Notes under the pieces: generated by a model | The model's input: the letters and a program-made list of their open reading frames with translations, nothing else | Database searches by the model: none | Told to the model about the DNA's origin: nothing | From: Pedobacter rhodius | Lineage (GTDB): Bacteria > Bacteroidota > Bacteroidia > Sphingobacteriales > Sphingobacteriaceae | Direction: 5' to 3' | Assembly (NCBI RefSeq): GCF_027213645.1 | Contig: NZ_JAPWGL010000003.1 | Span: 186,001-250,000 of the forward strand | Length of the DNA: 64,000 bases | Shown: positions 43,817 through 51,342 of the stretch, in pieces | How positions within the stretch are numbered: the first letter of the stretch is position 1 | Layout of the letters: each line of letters opens with the position of its first letter | Translations under genes and position numbers: made by a program

Positions 43817-43871
43817 ATGATGTGGCAAATGTAGAAAATATTTTAAGAAAACAATTATGAATAAAAATACT

Positions 43872-44402
43872 TTACAATTTTAAAAACTGGTCAATAGCGG
43901 CTTTTGCATTTTCAAATCTTATATCTCCCGTTCCGCTAATTACTTTGTAATTTGCATCGAGTGCTTTTAATTCCTTATGCCAAACCTCCATAAAATATGT
44001 ACTTTGATTCGGAAAATCCCTTAACGGATCGTCTTGCCAGGGCAAATCAATATCCATTAAAAGATAAAGATCATAAGGATGTTCTGGTAATGCATCTAAA
44101 ACCAGTTGTGGCGTTTCGCCCAGCACTTCATCGCTCCATATTTTTACAGTTAAAAAGGTAGTATCACAAATAATAAAATCATTTTCAGTAGTAACCAATA
44201 TGGCATCCTCCAGCGCAAGTTGCCCGTAATACATATTTAATTCATCCTGTAAGGTATAAGGTGCATTTAAGTTTTCGCAATAATAGCGGGCATATTCGGG
44301 CACCCAAGAAACCTTATAATATTTAGCCAAAAGCTGCGACATGGTCGATTTACCTGTACTCTCGGGGCCAACCAGGGCTATTTTTTTAATTGATTTGTTC
44401 AC
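43872..44402 (-). CDS. NadR-like P-loop kinase
   Basis: A 176-residue P-loop protein: IALVGPESTGKSTMSQLL is the Walker A of the NadR ribosylnicotinamide-kinase domain; WVPEYARYYCENL and LLMDIDLPWQDDPLRDFP follow as in that family. I chose GTG at 44402, which overlaps the pnuT stop by 17 bp; a longer ATG version would lie deep inside pnuT. In NAD pathways the domain phosphorylates nicotinamide riboside; next to a PnuC-type transporter and thiamine genes it may instead trap thiamine by phosphorylation. That substrate is inference. Confidence 0.85.
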   Translation of the reverse strand: MNKSIKKIALVGPESTGKSTMSQLLAKYYKVSWVPEYARYYCENLNAPYTLQDELNMYYGQLALEDAILVTTENDFIICDTTFLTVKIWSDEVLGETPQLVLDALPEHPYDLYLLMDIDLPWQDDPLRDFPNQSTYFMEVWHKELKALDANYKVISGTGDIRFENAKAAIDQFLKL

Positions 44403-45003
44403 GATATGTCTTTTTCCAATCCAGATAACCCTTATATGCAATTGCAATAAGCACGAAATACAGAACAGCGCTTAAGTTTAAATGCTTGTATATAAATAAT
44501 GGGATATAACAAATATCTACAAATACCCATAATAACCAATTTTGCAAGACTTTTCGGGTAAGTAAAATCTGCGCAACAAAACTAACTGAGGTACAAAAAC
44601 CATCAGCATAAGGAACGGTGCTATTCGTGTATTTTGCCATGAACCAACCTAAAAATAAGCTCAAAACAGCAATTGATGCAATTGTAATTAGCCAGCCTTT
44701 ATTGGATAATAGTGTGATTGGCTTCTGTGTTTCCGTTTTTTTATTCAGCCAAAAATACCAGCCATAAAAACCTGTAAACAGAAAATAAATCTGTAACGTC
44801 ATATCGCCATACATGGCTTCTTTATAAAATAAAAATCCATAAGCCATTACGCTAATTAACGAAACCGGCCAGTTCCAGATGCTTTCTTTAGCCGCGAGAT
44901 AAATGCAGATAAAACCCGTTATTACCGCAAGCCATTCAATTAAACTTGTGTGAACAAACTGGTCTATTAAAAAATCAAGGAAAGAATTGGCAGCTAATAT
45001 CAT
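44386..45003 (-). CDS. pnuT: PnuC/PnuT-family vitamin transporter
   Basis: A 205-residue membrane protein with about seven helices. The pattern NWPVSLISVMAYGFLFY and YFLFTGFYGWYFWLNK is typical of the PnuC family, which moves nicotinamide riboside (PnuC), riboflavin (PnuX) or thiamine (PnuT) by facilitated diffusion. The neighbourhood of thiamine genes favours thiamine. The start at 45003 is preferred to an upstream in-frame ATG because of the hydrophobic N-terminus MILAANSFLDFL and a REP-like palindrome further upstream. It is overlapped by the NadR-like kinase gene. Confidence 0.82.
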   Translation of the reverse strand: MILAANSFLDFLIDQFVHTSLIEWLAVITGFICIYLAAKESIWNWPVSLISVMAYGFLFYKEAMYGDMTLQIYFLFTGFYGWYFWLNKKTETQKPITLLSNKGWLITIASIAVLSLFLGWFMAKYTNSTVPYADGFCTSVSFVAQILLTRKVLQNWLLWVFVDICYIPLFIYKHLNLSAVLYFVLIAIAYKGYLDWKKTYREQIN

Positions 45004-45449
45004 CTGATTCAAAAATAGGAACAAAAAGGCTATTAAAGAAAAATCCGGTCGAGGAGGGCTCCTCCGACCGGATAATAAACCAAACAAACTATTTATGAAG
45101 AAATCCTCGTTGCGGTTAACTACTCCGCGAGGAAGCTTTAGATTGAACTAAAGTATTTACAAAACGCAAATACATTCGACTTATTACAACATTATTGCCA
45201 ATTTTAAGAACATCACAGTTTCGTGACGTAAACATGACTTGAAGCGAGTTTTTAAAGTTCTGTTTTTAAAAAATGTATACTTTCATATCGCTAAATGTAT
45301 TAACACAGACTGTAACCATGTACAAATAAACATACAGTGTTCGATTTTGAGTTCAATAATAAAACTAAATGCGGATTTATACGTTTATATTAATGTCATT
45401 TAATACCCACAGAACAAATACCAGAATTATTGATCAAAATATATAGTGT
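45004..45449. other. 446-bp divergent intergenic region
   Basis: No convincing gene. It holds a perfect-core palindrome at 45044-45072 and a second imperfect TCCTCG/CGAGGA hairpin at 45104-45133, both just upstream of pnuT, then about 300 bp of AT-rich sequence in which I see no clear TAnnTTTG box for either flanking gene. ATTGATCAAAATATATAGTG just before 45450 may be part of the promoter region of the plus-strand gene. Confidence 0.6.
45044..45072. repeat. Palindrome TCCGGTCG...CCGACCGGA
   Basis: TCCGGTCGAGGAG and CTCCTCCGACCGGA form a long hairpin with one bulged base, 41 bp upstream of the chosen pnuT start. It would lie in the pnuT leader if transcription starts further upstream. Confidence 0.65.
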
Positions 45450-45767
45450 ATGAAAAAGCTGAATATTATAGTCGTCATAATGGTAATGCTTCCATTAATA
45501 TTATGCGCTTTTGCCAACATTAAGCTTGGCGGAATTACAGGTAAAATTACACCGGTAACCGGTACTTCGGCAGTAGCATTAGTTGCAGGAACAGATACCC
45601 TACGTGCAGAACTTAATCAGGGCATTTTCTCTTTTACTAACTTAAAAGAAGGCGTTTATAAAGTCTGGATAAAAGGTAATGCGCCTTATAAAGACGCCAC
45701 AATTGAGAACGTTGCAGTAAAAGATAGTTCTACGACTGATTTAGGCGAAATAAAATTGCAACAATAA
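45450..45767 (+). CDS. Small secreted carboxypeptidase-regulatory-like domain protein
   Basis: A 105-residue protein with an N-terminal signal peptide (IIVVIMVMLPLILCAFA) and a single beta-sandwich resembling the CarboxypepD_reg or Cna-B fold (GGITGKITPVTGTSAVALVA, FSFTNLKEGVYKVWIKG). It is probably a free-standing periplasmic or surface-exposed domain. No catalytic residues. Monocistronic, ended by a strong terminator. Confidence 0.72.
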   Translation: MKKLNIIVVIMVMLPLILCAFANIKLGGITGKITPVTGTSAVALVAGTDTLRAELNQGIFSFTNLKEGVYKVWIKGNAPYKDATIENVAVKDSSTTDLGEIKLQQ

Positions 45768-45790
45768 TAGTTTTAACAAAAGAAAAATTT

Positions 45791-45825
45791 AAAAGAGCGT
45801 ATATTTTATATGCTCTTTTTTATTT
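45791..45825 (+). terminator. Strong intrinsic terminator
   Basis: AAAAGAGCGTATA and TATATGCTCTTTT pair over 13 bp with loop TTT and are followed by a T-rich tail, 24 bp after the small secreted protein gene. Confidence 0.85.
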
Positions 45826-45858
45826 TAAAAAAATCGGCTTAAAATACTTCTAAAGCTG

Positions 45859-45866
45859 TATCTTTG
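45859..45866 (+). promoter_or_regulatory. -7 box TATCTTTG of carB
   Basis: A perfect TAnnTTTG; the predicted start would be at about 45871, giving a leader of roughly 105 nt before the ATG at 45976. The -33 region (around CGGCTTAAAAT) is weak. Confidence 0.6.
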
Positions 45867-45867
45867 C

Positions 45868-45896
45868 ATCCCGACAGAACAGTTGGGATTTCTTCT
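45868..45896 (+). promoter_or_regulatory. Hairpin at the 5' end of the carB leader
   Basis: ATCCCGAC and GTTGGGAT pair over eight bases (one G-T) with loop AGAACA, followed by TTCTTCTT. It starts within a few bases of the predicted transcription start. It could be a stabilising 5' hairpin, an attenuator-like structure or chance. Confidence 0.35.
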
Positions 45897-45975
45897 TAAG
45901 AGCAAAAACCTCCTTGCTTCTAGCCTTTAAAAAGGTCAACACTTTAGAATTTTAATTATTGTATTAAGCTGTACC

Positions 45976-48813
45976 ATGCCTAAAGACACTTCCATTCGCT
46001 CAGTACTAATTATCGGATCAGGCCCAATTGTTATTGGCCAGGCCTGCGAATTTGATTACTCGGGTTCACAAGCGGCACTTTCCTTGAAAGATGAAGGAAT
46101 TACCGTTTCAATTATCAATTCTAATCCGGCTACAATTATGACGGATAAGGTAATCGGCGACCATGTTTATCTACGCCCTTTGTCTGTTGATTCAATCGAG
46201 GTAATTTTACAAGAGCACATCGACTCGCCAGATTTACCGAAAATTGATGCAGTACTTCCAACAATGGGTGGCCAAACGGCATTAAACCTTTGTAAAGAGG
46301 CTGAAGAACGCGGAGTTTGGGAAAAATACGGCGTAAAAGTTATCGGTGTAGATGTTGATGCAATTGAAAAAACCGAAAATCGTGAAGCTTTCCGCCAGCT
46401 GATGGTAGATATAGGCGTAGGCGTAGCACAATCCAAAATTGCCAATTCATTTTTAGAAGGTAAAGAAGCGGCACAGGAAATCGGTTATCCGTTGGTTATC
46501 CGCCCATCTTATACTTTAGGTGGTTCTGGTGGTGGTTTTGTGCATAAGAAAGAAGAATTTGATGCCGCTTTAAAACGCGGTTTAGAGGCTTCCCCAACAC
46601 ATGAAGTTTTAGTTGAAAAAGCAGTTTTAGGCTGGAAAGAATATGAGCTGGAGTTATTAAGAGATAGCAATGATAATGTGATTATCATTTGCTCGATTGA
46701 GAACTTCGATCCAATGGGAATCCACACCGGAGATTCAATAACAGTAGCACCAGCAATGACATTGTCTGACCGTTGTTACCAGGATATGCGCAACCAGGCA
46801 ATTAAAATGATGCGTGCCATTGGTAATTTTGCAGGCGGCTGTAATGTTCAGTTCTCGGTCAATCCTGCCGATGATGAAATTATTGCTATCGAAATTAATC
46901 CACGTGTATCACGCTCCTCAGCATTAGCCAGTAAAGCGACCGGTTATCCGATTGCTAAAATCGCTGCAAAACTGGCTATTGGTTACAACTTAGATGAAAT
47001 TGAAAATCAAATTACAAAAACAACTTCAGCCTATTTCGAACCTACCCTGGATTATGTAATCGTTAAAATCCCTCGCTGGAATTTCGATAAATTTAAGGGC
47101 GCCAATAAAGAATTAGGTTTACAAATGAAATCTGTAGGTGAGGTAATGGCTATTGGCCGTACGTTCATCGAAGCCTTACAAAAAGCTTGTCAGAGTTTAG
47201 AAATTGGTCGTGCAGGTTTAGGTGCCGATGGCCGTCAAAACCGCAACATCAACGAAATTATGGATGGTTTGGAGCATGCTTCATGGAACCGTCTGTTCTT
47301 AATAAAAGATGCCATGACAATGGGCGTGCCTTTGGAATCTATCCGTAAGGTTACCAAAATTGATAAATGGTTCTTAAATCAGATTCAGGAGCTTGTCGCT
47401 TTAGAAGTAGAGTTAAAAAGGTATTCATTAAACAATATTCCACAGGATTTCTTCTTCACGCTGAAACAAAAAGGTTTCTCTGATACTCAGATTGCCTGGT
47501 TGTTAGGAAATGTTACGGAGGATGAAGTTTACGACCGCCGTAAGGCCTTAGGCATAAACAGGGTATATAAAATGGTTGATACCTGTGCTGCGGAATTCCC
47601 GGCGCAAACACCATATTATTACTCCTCATTTGACGAAGAAAATGAATCAAAACCGTCAGACAGGAAAAAAATTATTGTATTAGGTTCTGGTCCTAACCGC
47701 ATTGGTCAGGGGATTGAATTCGATTATTCTTGCGTACATGGCTTGTTAGCCGCAAAAGAATCAGGTTTTGAAGCCATTATGGTAAACTGTAACCCTGAAA
47801 CAGTTTCTACCGACTTTAATATGGCCGATAAACTTTACTTTGAACCGGTTTTCTGGGAGCATGTTCGCGAAATTATAGAGTTAGAAAAACCGGAAGGTGT
47901 TATTGTTCAGTTAGGCGGCCAAACCGCTTTGAAAATGGCAGAAAAGCTGACGGAAAAAGGCATCAAAATCATCGGAACATCTTTTGAGAATATGGATATT
48001 GCTGAAGACCGTGGGCGTTTCTCTGATTTATTAAAAGAATTAAATATTCCTTATCCAAAATATGGTGTAGCCGAAAACGCTGAGGAAGCCATCGTTGTTG
48101 CAAACGAAGTGGGTTATCCGGTTTTGGTTCGTCCGAGTTATGTATTGGGCGGACAAGGTATGAGCATTGTAATTAACGATGAAGACCTGGAAAAAGCCGT
48201 AGTAAAATTATTGGGCGATTTGCCGGGTAACCGTGTACTGATTGACCACTTTTTAGATAGAGCAGAAGAGGCAGAATCAGATTCGATTTCTGATGGTGAC
48301 GACGTTCATATTGTAGGTATGATGGAACACATCGAGCCTGCAGGTATTCACTCAGGCGATTCATTTGCCGTATTACCAACGTTTAGCTTATCTGAAAAGG
48401 TAACCAAAGCAATGGAAGAATACTCGGTTAAAATTGCAAAGGCTTTAGATGTTCGTGGCTTATTGAACATTCAATTCGCAATTAAAGATGAAAAAGTTTA
48501 TGTAATCGAAGCGAACCCAAGAGCATCCCGTACGGTTCCGTTTATTGCCAAAGCTTATGATGTGCCTTACATCAACATCGCGGCTAAAATTATGTTAGGT
48601 GTGGCGAAGTTGAAAGATTTCACCATCGAACGTAAGCTGAAAGGTTATGCGATTAAAGAGCCGGTTTTCTCTTACGAGAAATTCCCTGAAGTTGCGAAAG
48701 AATTAGGCCCGGAAATGAAATCTACCGGTGAAGCCATCCGCTTCATCAAAGATTTGGAAGACCCGTATTTCCGCAAGCTTTACAAAGATAAATCAATGTA
48801 TTTAAGTAAATAA
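45976..48813 (+). CDS. carB: Carbamoyl-phosphate synthase large subunit lacking the MGS domain
   Basis: A 945-residue protein with both synthetase halves: first ATP-grasp half (about residues 1-400; VLIIGSGPIVIGQACEFDYS, LEASPTHEVLVEKAVLGWKE), the linker/oligomerisation region (about 400-550), and the second half (about 560-935; IIVLGSGPNRIGQGIEFDYS, GYPVLVRPSYVLGGQGMS). It makes carbamoyl phosphate for pyrimidines and arginine. It ends soon after LGPEMKSTGEA, whereas the E. coli protein continues about 130 residues into the allosteric MGS-like domain. No carA is adjacent. A terminator follows. Confidence 0.96.
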   Translation: MPKDTSIRSVLIIGSGPIVIGQACEFDYSGSQAALSLKDEGITVSIINSNPATIMTDKVIGDHVYLRPLSVDSIEVILQEHIDSPDLPKIDAVLPTMGGQTALNLCKEAEERGVWEKYGVKVIGVDVDAIEKTENREAFRQLMVDIGVGVAQSKIANSFLEGKEAAQEIGYPLVIRPSYTLGGSGGGFVHKKEEFDAALKRGLEASPTHEVLVEKAVLGWKEYELELLRDSNDNVIIICSIENFDPMGIHTGDSITVAPAMTLSDRCYQDMRNQAIKMMRAIGNFAGGCNVQFSVNPADDEIIAIEINPRVSRSSALASKATGYPIAKIAAKLAIGYNLDEIENQITKTTSAYFEPTLDYVIVKIPRWNFDKFKGANKELGLQMKSVGEVMAIGRTFIEALQKACQSLEIGRAGLGADGRQNRNINEIMDGLEHASWNRLFLIKDAMTMGVPLESIRKVTKIDKWFLNQIQELVALEVELKRYSLNNIPQDFFFTLKQKGFSDTQIAWLLGNVTEDEVYDRRKALGINRVYKMVDTCAAEFPAQTPYYYSSFDEENESKPSDRKKIIVLGSGPNRIGQGIEFDYSCVHGLLAAKESGFEAIMVNCNPETVSTDFNMADKLYFEPVFWEHVREIIELEKPEGVIVQLGGQTALKMAEKLTEKGIKIIGTSFENMDIAEDRGRFSDLLKELNIPYPKYGVAENAEEAIVVANEVGYPVLVRPSYVLGGQGMSIVINDEDLEKAVVKLLGDLPGNRVLIDHFLDRAEEAESDSISDGDDVHIVGMMEHIEPAGIHSGDSFAVLPTFSLSEKVTKAMEEYSVKIAKALDVRGLLNIQFAIKDEKVYVIEANPRASRTVPFIAKAYDVPYINIAAKIMLGVAKLKDFTIERKLKGYAIKEPVFSYEKFPEVAKELGPEMKSTGEAIRFIKDLEDPYFRKLYKDKSMYLSK

Positions 48814-48817
48814 TAGC

Positions 48818-48852
48818 AAAGGCCGATGTTTGAAAGCATCGGCCTTTTGTTT
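48818..48852 (+). terminator. carB terminator
   Basis: AAAGGCCGATG and CATCGGCCTTTT pair over 11 bp around TTTGAAAG, with TTTTGTTTT after it. It lies four bases behind the carB stop. Confidence 0.9.
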
Positions 48853-48873
48853 TATATATTATTGAGAAAATTT

Positions 48874-51111
48874 CTACCAGCCTTTATTTAGGGTTTCAAT
48901 CGCTTTTTCTAAAAGCTCGTCTTTTCCTTGTTTAATTCCATTAATAGTTGGGTAAATTACCTCATCGATTTTTACGCCAACTCTTTGTGTAGGTTTACCA
49001 TCGGGATAAAAAACACCAATTCCGGATATCATTGTTCTTAAACCACCAGGCAGAACAATGGCCGAAACATTTCCGTCTGCCCCGGCAGTTGTGCTGCCAA
49101 TTACCTTAACATTAGGTGAACTTTGAAAGGCCATCGTTGTATATTCCGCCTGACTTTGCGAGGTTGAATTAACGATTACGACAACTTTACCTTTATAGTT
49201 ATCGTGTGCCATTTGCCCATTTTTTAACGCTGGGCCGAACTTAAATGAGCCCGGGTAATCTACACTTCCCATAGTAAATTTTACGAAAGGCGTTGAAGTA
49301 CTTTTAATGTAATTGCCAAAAGTAAAAGGCATAAATTCTGATGGATAACAACGCATATCAACAATGATTCCTTTGGTATTCTCGAATTTCTTTTTAATGT
49401 CAGCAAGCATGGCATTTTTATATTTTCCGGGGAAAACGTAACCGGTATTTTCATCAATAAGTTTATAGGCTTCGGCCTTTTCAAAATCAGGATTTTTATA
49501 AACCTGACTTAATTTTCCCATTGGCAAATTATAGTCAAACATATTTCCGTCTCTGTTAACTTTAATGTTTAAACTTGTTTCATTGCTCCTCAGCAAATAA
49601 TTTATGGGTAAATCACGCAGCTGTGTATCGTAATTTGATGCAGGCGTTAAAGCAAGATATTCTTTAATAAGGCTATTGATATCTTTTCCTTGTATTGAAG
49701 CAATAACGTCTCCGATTTTTAATTTACTTTTAACATCGAGTGTATCGGTATGTAAGGCTGTGATTATCAATTTACCTTCAATAAATTTTGCCTGAAGCGG
49801 CGGCGCATATTTTCCTTTGAATTCGTTTATTGCTTTGCTTCCGTTCCAAAGATTTGCATGCGTATCATTAACCTTAGCAATTAACTTTAAAACGGCTTTA
49901 CCATAATCCAATTCGTTTTTGGCATTTACATAATCAGCTAAAGAAGATTTTAGCGCATTATTCCAGTCTTGTCCTATAACGTCTTTATAAGGGAAAAAAT
50001 AATTAATCATTGCCCAGTAACGATAAAGTGATAGCAGGCGATAACCGGCATCCGGATAACTCATATTTAAATAGGGTTTCTCATTTTTGAAAACCGGATT
50101 TGATACGCCGGGAGCCATTTCTATATAATAATTTTTGCCGGTATTTCGATTCTCCTTAACATAAGTCAGCTTTTCAAGAAGAGATGCATTAATAATTTTA
50201 TTATCGAATAATGCGCCATAATCGGGTTTAATTTCATATGACTCATTGACAATTTTGTTGCAATTTTTACATAAATCAGGCTTTGGCAATCTGTCTAAAA
50301 ATTTTTCCATTTCAGTACTTAATTCTCTATTGCTTTTGGCATTGATAACTGATGGCAACAGCCTGAATAGTTCTGCATCCCAGTTGTAATCTCCTTTAGC
50401 AATGGCTGGATGATAATATTTCAGAAAGCCCCAAAATTGCCCGGTAATAATTAAATTATTGCTGATTTGCTCACTAAGTTTAAAGTCTTTTATACCAGAT
50501 CCATTAGCAAAAGCGGTATCTAATTCCGCTTTTGGCATTACGATTTTCTTTAACTGAACAGCACTTAATGGTTTATTGTCAATAAAAATCTGGAAGTTAT
50601 CAAACCATGCTTTTCCATCTCCCGAAAGTAATCCACCAAAGTGCAGGGTTTTAATTTCATCACTATTGTAATCGAGTTTTATAGAATATTGTTTCCAATC
50701 TGTTGTGCCTTTTACACCTCTTTCACCCATATTATCAAAGGCAATCACTTTACCGCTAGCATCATCTATTCTTACCCATAAGCCAGCATAACCTGCAGAA
50801 ATACCTTCTGTTTTTAGGTATGCCCTTAGTTCTATTTTCTTGCCATCAAAAATTTGGGTTACAGGATAATCAATTACGCCGTATGAAGATTCCACCCCTT
50901 TCTTTTCAATTGAAAGGCTGTATTTTCCATCCTGCTTTATCAGGCTGTCAACAGCTACAGGATATGCTTTTTTCTGGATATCATCAAATGAAAATAACCA
51001 GCCTTTTGGCATTCTTTTCCCGTCAAGTTCCTCAAAACTTCCATTTATACTAAGTTGAGAATAGATTTTGCATGAACATAATAATAGAGCGATGAGCAAA
51101 AAGTTTTTCAT
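48874..51111 (-). CDS. Secreted S41-family (C-terminal processing) peptidase
   Basis: A 745-residue protein. After a signal peptide (LLIALLLCSCKIYS; a Cys in the region could also be lipidated) an N-terminal beta-sandwich resembles a carbohydrate-binding module (about residues 20-180). A PDZ-like part (LKIGDVIASIQGKDINSLI) and the S41 core follow, with the catalytic Ser in STSQSQAEYTTMAF near residue 650 and the oxyanion/Lys region around GSTTAGADGNVS. It should act in the periplasm or at the surface. Monocistronic. Confidence 0.88.
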   Translation of the reverse strand: MKNFLLIALLLCSCKIYSQLSINGSFEELDGKRMPKGWLFSFDDIQKKAYPVAVDSLIKQDGKYSLSIEKKGVESSYGVIDYPVTQIFDGKKIELRAYLKTEGISAGYAGLWVRIDDASGKVIAFDNMGERGVKGTTDWKQYSIKLDYNSDEIKTLHFGGLLSGDGKAWFDNFQIFIDNKPLSAVQLKKIVMPKAELDTAFANGSGIKDFKLSEQISNNLIITGQFWGFLKYYHPAIAKGDYNWDAELFRLLPSVINAKSNRELSTEMEKFLDRLPKPDLCKNCNKIVNESYEIKPDYGALFDNKIINASLLEKLTYVKENRNTGKNYYIEMAPGVSNPVFKNEKPYLNMSYPDAGYRLLSLYRYWAMINYFFPYKDVIGQDWNNALKSSLADYVNAKNELDYGKAVLKLIAKVNDTHANLWNGSKAINEFKGKYAPPLQAKFIEGKLIITALHTDTLDVKSKLKIGDVIASIQGKDINSLIKEYLALTPASNYDTQLRDLPINYLLRSNETSLNIKVNRDGNMFDYNLPMGKLSQVYKNPDFEKAEAYKLIDENTGYVFPGKYKNAMLADIKKKFENTKGIIVDMRCYPSEFMPFTFGNYIKSTSTPFVKFTMGSVDYPGSFKFGPALKNGQMAHDNYKGKVVVIVNSTSQSQAEYTTMAFQSSPNVKVIGSTTAGADGNVSAIVLPGGLRTMISGIGVFYPDGKPTQRVGVKIDEVIYPTINGIKQGKDELLEKAIETLNKGW

Positions 51112-51297
51112 AAATTTTGAGCTTTAGATATAGTTTTTAACTAAAGTAAACATAAATATCTCATCATAAAAGCATTTGTTATTGACATTTATTCGCTCCA
51201 ATCAACAAACTTTATTCTTTGAATATGCGGCAATTCTGCCGGAACTTCAAAAAGCTTAATCTCCGTTTACCTATTTTAGAGAAAAAAAGTTTAAAAG

Positions 51298-51333
51298 TCA
51301 AACCTCGCAGGTTTTGAAAACCCGCGAGGTTTG
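51298..51333 (-). terminator. Long hairpin after the TonB-type barrel gene
   Basis: TCAAACCTCGC and GCGAGGTTTGA form an outer stem, and GGTTTT/AAAACC an inner one, giving almost 17 paired bases. On the minus strand it follows the barrel gene and is succeeded by a T-rich stretch. The sequence also looks like a dispersed Bacteroidota repeat (AACCTCGCAGGTTTT). Confidence 0.6.
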
Positions 51334-51342
51334 AAACATTAT

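Noticed and set aside
43573..43871. Small RNA or coding gene in the gap before the TonB receptor
   Set aside because: The whole gap is explained by the TPP riboswitch and its leader.
45004..45087. Longer N-terminus for the PnuT-like protein
   Set aside because: The extension would encode SGRRSPPRPD from a palindromic repeat; family members begin close to the first helix.
46167..46727. Antisense frames of 70-90 codons inside carB
   Set aside because: They mirror the codon pattern of carB on the other strand and have no independent support.
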